Assembly: GCF_000759715.1 (NCBI RefSeq)
Contig: NZ_BBLU01000006.1
Location: 143,198-207,197 of the forward strand
Direction: 5' to 3'
DNA from: Demequina mangrovi
Lineage (GTDB): Bacteria > Actinomycetota > Actinomycetes > Actinomycetales > Demequinaceae
DNA: 64,000 nt
Shown here: positions 32,708 through 43,070 of the stretch, piece after piece
Layout: each line of letters begins with the position of its first letter
Numbering within the stretch: the stretch's first letter is position 1
Made by a program: the position numbers and the translations under genes
Notes under the pieces: generated by a model
The model's input: the letters and a program-made list of their open reading frames with translations, nothing else
What the model was told of the DNA's origin: nothing
Database searches by the model: none

Positions 32708-35452
32708 ATGGCAACCCGCAAGGAGATCAAGCAGGAGGCGGTCGCGCGCGTCAAGGACGAGCGCGCGGCGAAGCGTGCCCGCAAGGACGAGCTCGAGGCG
32801 ATGACGTCCGACGAGCGCACCGCCGCGAAGGCGTCCGACAAGACGGCCGCACGCGACGCGAAGGCCGCCGCCAAGGAGGAGCGCGCCGAGGTGCGCTCGA
32901 CGATGAACCGCGCCCAGCGCCGCGAGCTCAAGCGTCGCGAGCGCGTCTACCGCAAGGTCAAGCACCGTCCCCGCCGCGCGATCGGCTGGGGCCTCACCGC
33001 CGCCGCCGGCATCGGTGTCGTCGCGCTCGCCGCGCCTTACGCCAGCGCCTTCGGACGCATCGCCGGCCTCGAGTTCAACGATGCCGGCCCGGAGGCCGTC
33101 GCCGCTCGCGAGGCGGCGCTCGAGGTGGTCGAGGCCATCTCCGACGAGGGCATGGTCCTCGTGCAGAACGACGACGACGTCCTGCCCCTCGCCGACGCGG
33201 CCAAGGTGAACGTGTTCTCGTTCGCCTCGTTCAACCTGCTCCTCGGAGGCGGAGGCTCGGGCGGCACCGCGGTCGCCGGTGCGCCCACGCTGTACGAGGG
33301 CCTCGAGGGCCAGGGCATCGAGTACAACGAGGACCTCTACGCGACGATGGAGGAGGCCGGCGCCGAGCACACCGAGGGTTCGAGCAACTTCCTGGTGCAG
33401 ATCGCCGAGATGGCGATGGGCAATGCGGGCAACGCCGAGCCCGCCCCCGACTACCTGACCGACGAGGTCATGGAGCAGGCCGCGGGCTACTCCGACACCG
33501 CGATCGTCACCATCGGCGTCGCGGGCGGCGAGGGCACCGACCTCACGCAGGAGGGCCTGCAGCTCACGGACGAGCAGATCGCTCTGCTCGACACCGTGAC
33601 CGCCCACCAGGACGACGTGATCCTCGTGGTCAACGCGGGCAACCAGATGGAGCTCGGCTTCGTCGAGGACTACCCGCAGATCAAGTCGGTCGTGTGGATG
33701 GGCATCCCCGGTCCGCAGGGCGCCGTCTCGCTCGCCAAGATCATGTCCGGCGAGGTCAACCCCTCGGGCCGCCTCACCGACACCTACGCGTACGACGTCG
33801 CCTCGGCGCCGGGCGCCGAGAACCTCGGCAGCCACAGCTACACCAACGCCGACCGCGCGTTCCTCGAGTACGAGGAGGGCATCTACGTCGGCTACCGCTA
33901 CTACGAGACCCGCTACCTGGACGACGAGGCGGGCTACGAGGCCGCCGTGCAGTACCCGTTCGGTCACGGCCTGTCGTACACCGACTTCCAGTGGGACGCG
34001 ATCGAGCCGGTCATCACCGATGACACGGTCACGGTCGACGTCGAGGTGACCAACACCGGCGACGTCGCGGGCAAGGACGTGGTGCAGGCCTACTTCTCCG
34101 CGCCCTACAACGGCGGCATCGAGAAGTCGGCGATCGAGCTCGCGGGCTACGCCAAGACCGGCGAGCTCGAGCCCGGCCAGTCCGAGACCGTGACGATCGA
34201 GTGGGACGTCCAGGACATGGCGTCCTGGGACACCGAGGCGGGCAACTACGTGCTCGACGCGGGCGACTACGCGATCTCCATGGCCACGAACGTCCACACC
34301 CCGGTCGCGACCTTCGACCATGAGGTCGCGGACGCGGTGGTGTACACGGCCGACGCGGACACCGGCTACGAGTACGCGAGCCAGTTCGCGTTCGCCGAGG
34401 GCGACGTGACCTACCTGTCGCGCGACGACTGGGAGGGCACCTACCCGACCGCTCCCGACGGCACCGAGGAGGCCTCCGACGAGGTCCTCGCGCTCATGGA
34501 CCCCGAGATCGTGCCGGCCGAGGGTGAGGCACCGACCTACGGCGCCGACAACGGCATCGAGCTCGCCGACCTGGTCGGGCTCGACATGGACGACCCGCAG
34601 TGGGACGCGTTCCTCGACCAGCTCACGCTCGACGAGACGATCGAGCTGTTCTCGTACGGCGCCTACAAGACCGCCGAGGTCGACCGCCTGGGCATCCCCT
34701 CGATGACCATGCTCGACAGCCCTGCCGGCCTGAACTCGCTGTTCGCCTCGCTCGAGGCGGCGGCCTACCCGTCCGAGATCGTGATCGCTTCCACCTGGAA
34801 CGACGAGCTGGCCTACGCGGTCGGCGAGTCGGTGGGCACCGAGGCCGGCATCTACGGCGTCGACGTCTGGTACGCGCCCGGCATGAACCTCCACCGCACC
34901 GCGATGGGCGGGCGTGACTTCGAGTACTTCTCGGAGGACCCGCTGATCTCCGGCAAGATGGCCGCCGGCATGGTCAACGGCGCGCAGGACCAGGGCGTGC
35001 TCACCACCATCAAGCACTTCGTGCTGAACGACCAGGAGGTCAACGCGCGCTCGGGCATCAACGTCTTCACCTCCGAGCAGGCGCTGCGTGAGCTGTACCT
35101 CGCGCCGTTCGAGATCGCGGTGAAGGAGTCGGCGCCGACCGGTGCCATGAGCTCCTTCATCAACATCGGCGGCAAGTGGGCCGGCGGCAGCTCCGAGCTG
35201 CTGCAGAACGTGCTGCGCGGCGAGTGGGGCTTCGACGGCTTCGTCTCGACGGATGCCGTGCTCGGCTCCTGGATGGACCCCGCTCAGGCGGCGCTGAACG
35301 GCAACGACGTGATGCTCGCGGTGCTCGCACCTGGCACCGTGTCGGCGACCGAGGCAGCGGTCGAGGAGGACCCGGTCGGCATCGGCAACGGCCTGCGTGA
35401 CCGCGTCCACCAGCTGCTCTACACGGTGACCCTCACCGGCGCCCTCAGCTGA
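32708..35452 (+). CDS. Membrane-anchored GH3 glycosidase with reversed domain order
   Basis: A 914-residue protein. Residues 1-85 are strongly basic and helical; a single hydrophobic segment near 91-112 anchors it with the rest outside. The usual C-terminal sandwich comes first (MVLVQNDDDVLPL, VGYRYYETRYLDDE), then a FnIII-like domain (FGHGLSYTDFQWDAIEPV, PVITDDTVTVDVEVTNTGDV), then the catalytic barrel with LDSPAGLNSLF, IKHFVLNDQEVNARSG and nucleophile Asp849 in GFVSTDAVLG. GH3 enzymes with this permuted order are known. It probably digests larger glucans outside and supplies the intracellular enzyme. Confidence 0.88.
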   Translation: MATRKEIKQEAVARVKDERAAKRARKDELEAMTSDERTAAKASDKTAARDAKAAAKEERAEVRSTMNRAQRRELKRRERVYRKVKHRPRRAIGWGLTAAAGIGVVALAAPYASAFGRIAGLEFNDAGPEAVAAREAALEVVEAISDEGMVLVQNDDDVLPLADAAKVNVFSFASFNLLLGGGGSGGTAVAGAPTLYEGLEGQGIEYNEDLYATMEEAGAEHTEGSSNFLVQIAEMAMGNAGNAEPAPDYLTDEVMEQAAGYSDTAIVTIGVAGGEGTDLTQEGLQLTDEQIALLDTVTAHQDDVILVVNAGNQMELGFVEDYPQIKSVVWMGIPGPQGAVSLAKIMSGEVNPSGRLTDTYAYDVASAPGAENLGSHSYTNADRAFLEYEEGIYVGYRYYETRYLDDEAGYEAAVQYPFGHGLSYTDFQWDAIEPVITDDTVTVDVEVTNTGDVAGKDVVQAYFSAPYNGGIEKSAIELAGYAKTGELEPGQSETVTIEWDVQDMASWDTEAGNYVLDAGDYAISMATNVHTPVATFDHEVADAVVYTADADTGYEYASQFAFAEGDVTYLSRDDWEGTYPTAPDGTEEASDEVLALMDPEIVPAEGEAPTYGADNGIELADLVGLDMDDPQWDAFLDQLTLDETIELFSYGAYKTAEVDRLGIPSMTMLDSPAGLNSLFASLEAAAYPSEIVIASTWNDELAYAVGESVGTEAGIYGVDVWYAPGMNLHRTAMGGRDFEYFSEDPLISGKMAAGMVNGAQDQGVLTTIKHFVLNDQEVNARSGINVFTSEQALRELYLAPFEIAVKESAPTGAMSSFINIGGKWAGGSSELLQNVLRGEWGFDGFVSTDAVLGSWMDPAQAALNGNDVMLAVLAPGTVSATEAAVEEDPVGIGNGLRDRVHQLLYTVTLTGALS

Positions 35453-35460
35453 CGCCACGT

Positions 35461-35507
35461 GGCGGTGGGGCGGCCCTGTTGGGGTCGTCCCACCGCCGCT
35501 TCTTCTT
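35461..35507 (+). terminator. Terminator after the GH3 genes
   Basis: GGCGGTGGG (35461-35469) and CCCACCGCC (35489-35497) pair, followed by GCTTCTTCTTTCC. The esterase gene starts 25 bases later, so it may be read only by leak-through or from its own promoter. Confidence 0.7.
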
Positions 35508-35531
35508 TCCCGCCTCGTCGAAGGAGACGAC

Positions 35532-36548
35532 ATGCCCGACGCCACGCCCGCCACCGACGCCCCGACGCGGCGCCGTCCCCGCTGGAAGAAAGCGCTGGTC
35601 TTCACCGGCTCCGTCCTCGGCGGGCTCGTGCTCGTCGGCGGGGCGCTCGGCGCCTGGTTCCTCTACGCGCCCGCTCCCGAGGAGCCCTCGCTCGCCGCAT
35701 CCGTCGAGCGACGGACGCTCGAGGTCGACGGCATGACCCGCGAGTACGTCGCGGTCGTGCCCGACGACCTGGCGGACGATGCGCCCGTGGTGCTCGCCTT
35801 CCACGGCTCCCGGATGGACGCCGAGGGCATGAGGGCCGCGGCCGGCTACCGCTTCGACGAGCTCGCGGTCGAGCGCGGCTTCATCGCCGTGTACCCCGAG
35901 GGCTACGAGCAGACGTGGCACGGCTGCCGTGCCGAGACGCCGTACCCCGCACGGACCGAGGACATCGACGACGTGGCCTTCGCTCGTGCGGTGGTCGCGG
36001 ACGTCGCCGCCATCGACGGCGCGAGCGAGGAGCAGGTCTTCGCGACCGGTCTCTCCAACGGCGGCCACATGTCGATCCGCCTGGCCGCCGAGGCGTCCGA
36101 CCTGGTCGCGGGCATCGCGCCCTTCGCCGCGGCGTACCCGGCGGAGAGCAACAACGTGTGCGAGGTCTCGGACGAGGCCGTGCCGACGATGCTCGTGCTC
36201 GGCACCGGCGACCCGGTCAACCCCTTCGAGGGCGGCGAGGCCGGCACGTTCGGCGGCAGCCTCGGCGAGGTGCTGTCGGCGCACGAGAGCGCCGTGACGC
36301 TCGCGGTGCTCAACGACGCCGACCTCACGCCGCAGGTCGCCTCGTTCACCAACACCGATGCGGAGGGCGACTCCGACGTCACCCTCACCGCCTTCGCGGG
36401 CGAGGCGCCCGTGCTGCTGTTCTCGGTCGAGGGCGGCGGGCATGTGGTCCCGAACCCGGTGTACACGCAGCCGCGCGTCATGGGCGGCACCACGGAGTTC
36501 CTCGACGGGCCGCTCGCGGTGGTCGAGTTCTTCCTCGGCGAGCGCTGA
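35532..36548 (+). CDS. Membrane-anchored alpha/beta hydrolase, LpqC/PHB depolymerase-esterase type
   Basis: A 338-residue protein; one membrane helix at about residues 22-47 with the catalytic part outside. APVVLAFHGSRMDAEGM, GFIAVYPEGYEQTWHGCRA, and the nucleophile elbow GLSNGGHMS (Ser near 174) match the family of feruloyl/acetylxylan-type esterases and PHB depolymerases; LVLGTGDPVNPF gives the acid region and GGGHVVPNP the His. Next to the GH3 genes it could remove acyl groups from plant polysaccharides. AAGGAG precedes the ATG. Confidence 0.82.
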   Translation: MPDATPATDAPTRRRPRWKKALVFTGSVLGGLVLVGGALGAWFLYAPAPEEPSLAASVERRTLEVDGMTREYVAVVPDDLADDAPVVLAFHGSRMDAEGMRAAAGYRFDELAVERGFIAVYPEGYEQTWHGCRAETPYPARTEDIDDVAFARAVVADVAAIDGASEEQVFATGLSNGGHMSIRLAAEASDLVAGIAPFAAAYPAESNNVCEVSDEAVPTMLVLGTGDPVNPFEGGEAGTFGGSLGEVLSAHESAVTLAVLNDADLTPQVASFTNTDAEGDSDVTLTAFAGEAPVLLFSVEGGGHVVPNPVYTQPRVMGGTTEFLDGPLAVVEFFLGER

Positions 36549-36561
36549 GGCGGGGAGCCCG

Positions 36562-37599
36562 CTACTCCCCGGTGGGCTTCTCCTCGTGGCCGCCGAAGCC
36601 CTTGCGCATGGCGGAGAGGGTCCGCTGCGCGTAGTCGTCGAGGTCGCGCGAGGCGAAGCGCGAGTACAGGGCCGTGGTGAGGACCGGCGTGGGCACGCCC
36701 TCGTCGATCGCCGCGATCGAGGTCCAGCGGCCCTCGCCCGAGTCGGAGACGCGCCCGGAGAAGCCGTCGAGCGCCGGGTCCGCGCGGAGGGCCTCGGCGG
36801 TGAGGTCCAGCAGCCACGAGCCGATGACCGAGCCCCGTCGCCACACCTCGGCGACGGCGGCGGTGTCGATGTCGTACCGGTAGTGCTCGGGCTGCGCGAG
36901 AGGTGCGGTCTCCGCATCGGCCTCGCGTTCGCTCGCGCCGATGTTCGCGTTCCTCAGGACGTTGAGGCCCTCGGCGTACGCGGCCATGAGCCCGTACTCG
37001 ATGCCGTTGTGGACCATCTTGACGAAGTGCCCCGCGCCGGTGGGCCCGCAGCGCAGCCACCCCTCCTCGCCGGGCTCGAGCAGCCCCGGCACGCCGTCGG
37101 TCGCGATGCCGCGCGTGCGCTCGGCGGCCTCCACGCCCGGCGCGATCGAGCGCCACAGCGGGGACAGGCGGGTGACGGTGTCCTCGTCGCCGCCGATCAT
37201 GAGGCAGAAGCCCCGGTCCAGGCCGTGCACTCCGCCGGAGGTGCCCACGTCGACCAGGCCGATGCCTCGCTCGACCAGCATCGCGGCGTGGGCGAGGTCG
37301 TCCCGGTAGTAGCTGTTGCCGCCGTCGATGATGGTGTCGCCGGGCTCGAGGACGTCGGCGAGCGCCTCGATCACCCGCTGGGTCACGGGCCCGGCCGGCA
37401 CCATCACCCACACCGCACGCGGCGCCTCGAGCGCCTCGGCGAACGCGCGCATCTCGCGCACCGGCAGCGCGCCGTCCGCGACGAGCGCGTCGATCGCCTC
37501 GGCGTCGACATCGTGCACGGCCACCGTGTGCCCGTCGCGCAGGAGCCGCCGGGTGAGCCCCGCGCCCATCCTGCCGAGGCCGATCATGCCCAGCTGCAT
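36562..37599 (-). CDS. gnd: 6-phosphogluconate dehydrogenase, decarboxylating (short NAD-type)
   Basis: A 345-residue protein; ATG at 37597-37599 with AGGGAG upstream. GLGRMGAGLTRRLL is the Rossmann motif, IIDGGNSYYRDDL and DVGTSGGVHGL hold substrate-binding blocks, and GPTGAGHFVKMVHNGIEYG contains the catalytic Lys and Asn. It is the shorter GntZ/YqeC-like class, usually NAD-preferring, not the 470-residue form. It converts 6-phosphogluconate to ribulose 5-phosphate plus CO2. It starts one base after the zwf stop, so both act in one transcript. Confidence 0.9.
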   Translation of the reverse strand: MQLGMIGLGRMGAGLTRRLLRDGHTVAVHDVDAEAIDALVADGALPVREMRAFAEALEAPRAVWVMVPAGPVTQRVIEALADVLEPGDTIIDGGNSYYRDDLAHAAMLVERGIGLVDVGTSGGVHGLDRGFCLMIGGDEDTVTRLSPLWRSIAPGVEAAERTRGIATDGVPGLLEPGEEGWLRCGPTGAGHFVKMVHNGIEYGLMAAYAEGLNVLRNANIGASEREADAETAPLAQPEHYRYDIDTAAVAEVWRRGSVIGSWLLDLTAEALRADPALDGFSGRVSDSGEGRWTSIAAIDEGVPTPVLTTALYSRFASRDLDDYAQRTLSAMRKGFGGHEEKPTGE

Positions 37600-37600
37600 G

Positions 37601-39022
37601 TCATGCTCCCTTCGCGTGAGCGGCGCCGCGCGCCGCATCGTCCTTCATCACCGGTGCGTGCCAGGGGCCGTCCGCGCCGATGAGCGTCTCCGCCTCCGTC
37701 GGGCCCCAGGTGCCGGGCGCGTAGCGGATGGCCGGTGCGTGATCGCTGAGCACCCCGTCGACCACGCGCCACGCGGCCTCGACGGTCTCCTCGGCGGTGA
37801 ACAGGGCGCGATCGCCCTCCATCGCGTCCGCGAGCAGCCGCTCGTAGGGATGGCGCGAACCCGCGCCGCCGGTGCTCACCACCAGCTCGCGCTGCTCGCC
37901 CACGAACTCCTCGCCCGGGGTCTTCACACGGGCGCCGAGAGCGATCTCGCCATCCGGCTGGAGGCGGAAGCGGAGGTGGTTGGGGTGCTGCGCCATCATC
38001 GCGTCGTCGAAGAGCGCCTGAGGCGGCTTCTTGAACTCGACCACCACCTCGTGCGCGGTCACCGGGAGATGCTTGCCCGTGCGCAGGTACCAGGGCACCC
38101 CCGCCCATCGCCACGAGTCGATGAACAGCCGCACCGCGGCGTAGGTCTCGACGTCGGAGCCGCGCGCGACGCCCGGCTCGTCGCGGTAGCCCTCGAACTG
38201 GCCGCGCACGATGTCGTTCCTGGTGAGCGGCCGGATCGCGCGGAACACGTTGGCCTTCGCCTCGTGCACCGCGCTGTAGCCCTGGTACGCGGGTGGCTCC
38301 ATCGCGAGCCGCGCGACGATCTGCAGCATGTGGTTCTCGAGCACGTCGCGCAGCGCGCCCGCGGTGTCGTAGAAGGCTCCGCGGCCCTGGACGCCGAAGT
38401 CCTCGGCGATGGTGATCTGCACGCTCGCGACGTGGTCGCGGTTCCACACCGGCTCGAGGAACGAGTTCGCGAACCTGAAGTAGAGGAGGTTCATGATCTC
38501 GTCCTTGCCGAGGAAGTGATCGATGCGGAACACCGCGTCCTCGGGGAACGCGCGCCTGATGACCGCGTCGAGCTCGCGCGCGCTCGCGAGGTCCCGGCCG
38601 AAGGGCTTCTCGACCACCACGCGCGCGTCCGCGTTGAGGCGCGCGCCCTCGAGTCCCTCGACCACCGTCGCGAACATCGACGGGGGGATCGCCAGGTAGT
38701 GCAGGGGGCGTCGTGCGTCGCCCAGGGTCTCCGTGAGCCGGGCGAAGGTCTCCGCGTCGCGGTAGTCGCCGTCGACGTAGTGCAGCAGGCCCTCGAGGGT
38801 CGCGAGCGCATCCGGGTCGTGGTCGGGGACAGCGGCGGCGACGGACTCGCGGGCGCGCTGCCTCAGGTCGTCGATGCCCCAGCCCGAATAGGCGACGCCC
38901 ACCACGGGCACGTCGAGCTCGCCGTGCGCGACCATGCCGTAGAGCGCGGGGAAGATGAGCTTGCGCGCGAGGTCGCCCGTCGCGCCGAAGAACACCAGCG
39001 CATCGGCCGGATCCCCGGTCAT
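37601..39022 (-). CDS. zwf: Glucose-6-phosphate 1-dehydrogenase
   Basis: A 473-residue enzyme. [18 protein letters not shown] is the N-terminal nucleotide-binding motif, [11 protein letters not shown] and [16 protein letters not shown] carry the substrate-binding and catalytic His residues, and [17 protein letters not shown] lies in the C-terminal domain. First step of the oxidative pentose phosphate path, producing NADPH. The ATG (39020-39022) overlaps the SDR gene stop by 4 bases; gnd follows directly, forming a zwf-gnd unit. Confidence 0.94.
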   Translation of the reverse strand: MTGDPADALVFFGATGDLARKLIFPALYGMVAHGELDVPVVGVAYSGWGIDDLRQRARESVAAAVPDHDPDALATLEGLLHYVDGDYRDAETFARLTETLGDARRPLHYLAIPPSMFATVVEGLEGARLNADARVVVEKPFGRDLASARELDAVIRRAFPEDAVFRIDHFLGKDEIMNLLYFRFANSFLEPVWNRDHVASVQITIAEDFGVQGRGAFYDTAGALRDVLENHMLQIVARLAMEPPAYQGYSAVHEAKANVFRAIRPLTRNDIVRGQFEGYRDEPGVARGSDVETYAAVRLFIDSWRWAGVPWYLRTGKHLPVTAHEVVVEFKKPPQALFDDAMMAQHPNHLRFRLQPDGEIALGARVKTPGEEFVGEQRELVVSTGGAGSRHPYERLLADAMEGDRALFTAEETVEAAWRVVDGVLSDHAPAIRYAPGTWGPTEAETLIGADGPWHAPVMKDDAARGAAHAKGA

Positions 39023-39978
39023 GCGGCGCCTCGCGCACGAGCCGCGGCCGCCGCGGCCTCGACGTCCATGCGTGCGCCCGTGAGCTCCTGCGACGCTCTC
39101 CAGACGTCGGCGACTCCCGCCTGGATCGACGCGCGCCGCAGCAGGTAGCGGCGGGTGGGCGGCCCCGAAAGCCCCCAGCGCGGACCCCAGAGCGTCCCTC
39201 CGCGCGCGCCCGCGTCCGTGGCGGCGCGCAGCTGCGGCAGCGCCCCCTCGGCGGGAGGCATGCCGCGCTGCTCGGCGAATGCCTCCCAGAACGGGCCCTG
39301 GCGGCCCCCTCCGCCCTCGCGGACTGTCCGCTTCTGGAGATCGGTGTGGGAGATGCCCGGGTGCGCGCACAGCGCCCGGGCGCTGGTGCCGGCGTCGCGC
39401 AGGGCCGCGTTGAGCCCCATCGCGAACTGGAGCGCGGCGAGCTTGGACTGCCCGTAGGCGCGCCAGTCCTCGTACTCGCCGTCGAGGTTCGGGTTCGCGG
39501 GGTCGAGCGGGCGTGCGTTGAGACGCGCGATCGAGGTCGTGGTGACGATGCGCGCGGCGGGGGCGGCGAGCAGGCGCGGCAGCAGCGCGTCGGTGAGGGT
39601 CCAGTGGCCCAGGTGGTTGACGGCGAGCTGCATCTCGAAGCCGTCCTCGCTGCGCCGCTCGGGCATGGCCATGACGCCTGCGTTGGCGAGGAGGAGGTCC
39701 ACCGCATCGTGCCTCTCGGCGATGCTCGCGGCGGCCTCGCGGACCGACGCCTGCGAGGCGAGGTCGATCGGCACCGTCTCGAGCGAGGCCTCGGGGACCT
39801 CGGCGAGGACCGCGGCCCGCGCATCGTCCGTCTTCTCGGGATCGCGGGCGGCCATGACGACGTGCGCGCCGCGCCTGGCGAGCTCCCTCGTGCACACGAG
39901 GCCGAGGCCGCCGTTCGCCCCGGTGACCACGGCCACCCGGCCGGTGAGATCGGGGATGTCGTCCGCGGTCCAGCTCAT
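39019..39978 (-). CDS. Short-chain dehydrogenase, retinol dehydrogenase-like
   Basis: A 319-residue SDR; ATG at 39976-39978 with AGGAGG upstream. TGANGGLG is the cofactor motif, [28 protein letters not shown] is the typical block of the retinol dehydrogenase/WW-oxidoreductase-like branch, and YGQSKLA the catalytic YxxxK. Substrate unknown. It heads the three-gene run SDR-zwf-gnd; NADPH from the latter could serve it but the link may only be positional. Confidence 0.85.
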   Translation of the reverse strand: MSWTADDIPDLTGRVAVVTGANGGLGLVCTRELARRGAHVVMAARDPEKTDDARAAVLAEVPEASLETVPIDLASQASVREAAASIAERHDAVDLLLANAGVMAMPERRSEDGFEMQLAVNHLGHWTLTDALLPRLLAAPAARIVTTTSIARLNARPLDPANPNLDGEYEDWRAYGQSKLAALQFAMGLNAALRDAGTSARALCAHPGISHTDLQKRTVREGGGGRQGPFWEAFAEQRGMPPAEGALPQLRAATDAGARGGTLWGPRWGLSGPPTRRYLLRRASIQAGVADVWRASQELTGARMDVEAAAAAARARGAA

Positions 39979-40181
39979 GAGGCCTCCTCGTGTCCGTCCT
40001 GGTTCCATCCAAGGCCAACCGCGGCGACGGCGCGAGTGTTCCGCGGGGCCCCCGGGCGTGGGCGGGATCCCAGGGCGTTCGCCGGGCGAGCGCGGCACAT
40101 CGCCCCTACTGTGGGCGCAAGGGACGCATCGGGGGAGGTCCCACGCATGGGGGTGCGCATGGGTGTCGGGGGAGCGGCCGC

Positions 40182-40691
40182 ATGACCGCGATCATGTCGG
40201 TGAGGCAGACGGACATCACCGTGCTCGCGGTCGACGCGATCGTCAACGCGGCGAACGAGTCGTTGCTGGGCGGCGGGGGCGTCGACGGCGCCATCCATCG
40301 TGCCGCGGGACCCGGACTCCAGGACGAGTGCGAGACCCTGCACGGCTGCCCGACGGGGTCCGCGAAGATCACCGGCGGGTACGCGCTGCCGGCACGGCAC
40401 GTCATCCACGCGGTCGGTCCCGTGTGGCATGGGGGCGACCGCGGAGAGGCCCTCGCGCTCGCCTCGGCCTACGCTGCGGCGATCGCCCTCGCGCAGGAGC
40501 ACGGCTGCCGGACCGTCGCCTTCCCGTGCATCTCGACGGGGATCTACGGGTACCCGAAGGCGCAGGCGGCCGAGGTCGCGGTGCGGGCCGTGGGGCGGGC
40601 TCTCGCATCGGCGCCGGCGGTCGAGGACGTGACGTTCTGCGTCATGGACGACGAGAACCTCGCGATCTACCGGGGGATCCTCGGGCGGTAG
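40182..40691 (+). CDS. Macrodomain protein, O-acetyl-ADP-ribose deacetylase type
   Basis: A 169-residue macrodomain. [26 protein letters not shown] is the classic ADP-ribose-binding region (Asn and Gly loops near residues 20-40), VIHAVGPVW follows, and the phosphate loop is [12 protein letters not shown]. It should hydrolyse O-acetyl-ADP-ribose or remove mono-ADP-ribose from proteins. ATG at 40182 has GGGAG ten bases upstream; open sequence before it (from 39990) is not supported. Single gene. Confidence 0.93.
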   Translation: MTAIMSVRQTDITVLAVDAIVNAANESLLGGGGVDGAIHRAAGPGLQDECETLHGCPTGSAKITGGYALPARHVIHAVGPVWHGGDRGEALALASAYAAAIALAQEHGCRTVAFPCISTGIYGYPKAQAAEVAVRAVGRALASAPAVEDVTFCVMDDENLAIYRGILGR

Positions 40692-40747
40692 GGGCGCCGG
40701 TGCCGCCTTGCGGCGCCCCGCCGGGACGTGCTCGCTAGGGTGCTCGG

Positions 40748-41599
40748 GTGAGGGTGCTGCGCGGGTCCGATGCCGGGGAGTGGCTGCAGCGACGGCTGTT
40801 CGCCTCGGACGGGGTGGGGTGCTTCGCCGGAGCCGGCTTCGAGGCGTACGCGCGGATCCTGCATCCGCTCGACGGGCGCCGGCTCGACTGGACCGACCGC
40901 GGTGACGGGGTGGTGCCGCGCGTGGTCGACGAGCGGATGTGGACATGGGCGGAGGCTGCGCACGCGCTCGGGCGGGAGCTGTCGCCGCTCGTCGCGACCG
41001 CGGAGTCGCTTCTCGGGATCGGCGGCGCGCGGTGGGACGACGGCTGGGAGGCCGACATTCCGCGGCTCGGTTGGCTCGATCCCGCCCTGTTCGCGGCACT
41101 GGTGCCCGTGCTGGCCGGGGCGACCTCGACGCCGGACGATGCGGTGCTCGGCGTGTGGGGCGGCTGGGCCGAGCTTCATGGCGACGAGGGTGCGGTGGCG
41201 ACGCTCGCGCTCGCGGGGGAGGGCGTGCCGGTGATGTACGGCCGTCCCGGCGTGGGGCGGGAGGTGCGCGACGCCCTGCGCGAGGGCGCCTTGCTCGCGG
41301 TGCCTCCGCGCGACGGCTGGTCGGAGGCGGCCTATCGCGACTATCTCCTTCTCGGCTGCGCGCTGTCGGAGCTCGCCGATCCCGACTGGGGGTATGACGC
41401 AGGGCTCGGCTGGGACCGGCCGTGGCGCTCGCCGACGCCCCAGCTGGTGTGGCCCGCCGACCATGCCTGGCTCGTGTCGACCGAGATCGACCTGGACTCG
41501 ACCTTCGTCGCGGGCTCGCGGGCGCTGGTGGATGCGGTGCTGAGGGTGCCCGGCCTCGAGGTCGTGGAGGTGGGGGAGCGCGACCTGCTCGAGAGGTGA
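40748..41599 (+). CDS. Hypothetical protein
   Basis: A 283-residue soluble protein from GTG. Rich in Trp and Gly, with AGAGFEAYARILHPLDG, WTWAEAAHALGREL, GVWGGWAEL and VWPADHAWLVSTEIDLDSTF blocks typical of an uncharacterised actinobacterial family I have seen but cannot name. The composition and lack of a signal suggest a cytoplasmic role. It begins 56 bases after the macrodomain gene. Confidence 0.7.
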   Translation: MRVLRGSDAGEWLQRRLFASDGVGCFAGAGFEAYARILHPLDGRRLDWTDRGDGVVPRVVDERMWTWAEAAHALGRELSPLVATAESLLGIGGARWDDGWEADIPRLGWLDPALFAALVPVLAGATSTPDDAVLGVWGGWAELHGDEGAVATLALAGEGVPVMYGRPGVGREVRDALREGALLAVPPRDGWSEAAYRDYLLLGCALSELADPDWGYDAGLGWDRPWRSPTPQLVWPADHAWLVSTEIDLDSTFVAGSRALVDAVLRVPGLEVVEVGERDLLER

Positions 41600-41717
41600 G
41601 GCGGTACCGCTCCCCGTGGGTGATGTCCCCAGACCCCGCTTCGGTGAAGTTATCCACCCTGGTAAACATGTGGAAATTCGATCTCGCGTTGTCAGAGGTC
41701 GGTGGTGAGATGGTCGC

Positions 41718-42986
41718 ATGACGTTCTCCATCGCTCGGCTCGACGCGGCGCTCGAAGCGCTGCGTGGATTCGACGGCCGGGAGCTCGCGGATCTGAGCCC
41801 CGAGGAGTACCGCGCCTTCGCGGAGGCGACCTCCGCGCTCTACCGCCACGCGGGCGTCGCCGCCTCGGCCTCGGGGGCGGAGGGCTTGCGCCGGGCGAGC
41901 GCCTCGGGTGCACCGACGCCGTCTCAGACCGCGGTTCATCGCCGCGAGGTGGCACGGAGTCTCGGTGTCGACGAGCGCGGGGCGCAGCAGCTCATCTCCG
42001 CCGGCGCCTCCTCGCGTGAGACGCGGTACGCGCACGTCGACCGTGCGTTCCGCGACGGGCGCATCGGAGCCGCCTCCGTCGAGATCCTCGCGCGGACCCT
42101 CGACTCTCTTCCCGATCGTCCGGCCGATCGCGAGGAGCGGCTGGTGGCCAAGGCCGCGCGACTCTCCGTGCGCGAGCTCCGCCGCGCGTGCGAGCAGGCG
42201 GTGGCGCTCGTCGACCGCGAGGCGTTGGAGGCCAAGGAGCGGCGCCATCGGGAGAACCGCGAGCTCGTGGTCGGGCGTGACGCCGACGGCATGGTGACCT
42301 TGCGTGCCCGGCTCGACGCCGCTTCGGCCGCGCCGATCGTGGCCTGGCTCGACGCTCAGGTGCGGGATGCCTTCCAGCGGCGCCGCGACGACGCGGTGGT
42401 CGAGGCTTCGGATAGGCGCACCGCACCGCAGGTGCGTGTCGACGCGTTGGTCGCGCTCGCCCAGCATGGACTGGGATGCGAGGAGCCCGGCGCCGGCGTG
42501 CGTACCGAGGTGGTGGTGCGCCTCGACCCCGAGGGACTCGAGAGCGGCGTCGGGCTCGGGAGCTGCGACTCGCTCGACGGTCCGGTGAGCGCCGGCACGA
42601 TGAGAATGATGGCCGTGGACGCGAGCATCGTGCCTGCGGTGATCGGTGGCGCGAGCGTCCCCCTCGACTGGGGGCGAGCGAAGCGGCTCTTCAGCCGTGC
42701 CCAACGGCGGGCGCTGGTGGAGCGGGACGGCGGGTGCGCATGGTGCCTGGCCCCGCCCTCGTGGTGTGTCGTGCATCACGTGAGGTATTGGCGGGAAGGA
42801 GGCGGGACGGACCTGGACAACGGTGTGCTCCTCTGCACGGGATGTCACGTGCAGCTGCACGCCTCGGAGTGGGAGCTCGAGATGAGGGCCGGCTATCCGT
42901 GGCTCATCCCTCCCGCATCGGTGGACCCGGCGCGCACCCCGATCCCGGGCGGCGTCAGGCGCCTCGATCCGAGGTGCGCGGCATGA
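41718..42986 (+). CDS. DUF222/13E12-type protein with HNH nuclease domain
   Basis: A 422-residue protein of the 13E12 repeat family: DUF222 region (about residues 20-320) followed by an HNH motif with CAWCLAPPSWCVVHHVRYWRE, the second His/Asn block GGGTDLDNGVLLCTGCH and a zinc pair CxxC. These proteins are abundant in actinobacteria and often behave like mobile or repeated nuclease genes, with no agreed function. The upstream 100 bases are AT-richer than average (TTATCCACCCTGGTAAACATG near 41648). Confidence 0.87.
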   Translation: MTFSIARLDAALEALRGFDGRELADLSPEEYRAFAEATSALYRHAGVAASASGAEGLRRASASGAPTPSQTAVHRREVARSLGVDERGAQQLISAGASSRETRYAHVDRAFRDGRIGAASVEILARTLDSLPDRPADREERLVAKAARLSVRELRRACEQAVALVDREALEAKERRHRENRELVVGRDADGMVTLRARLDAASAAPIVAWLDAQVRDAFQRRRDDAVVEASDRRTAPQVRVDALVALAQHGLGCEEPGAGVRTEVVVRLDPEGLESGVGLGSCDSLDGPVSAGTMRMMAVDASIVPAVIGGASVPLDWGRAKRLFSRAQRRALVERDGGCAWCLAPPSWCVVHHVRYWREGGGTDLDNGVLLCTGCHVQLHASEWELEMRAGYPWLIPPASVDPARTPIPGGVRRLDPRCAA

Positions 42987-43070
42987 CCCGGGGGAGAGCC
43001 CTGCCCTCGGTCCGCGGACGGGTGGTGGTGTCAGCGGCGGCGGCGGCGGTCACGGAGGCGGCGATGCCCC

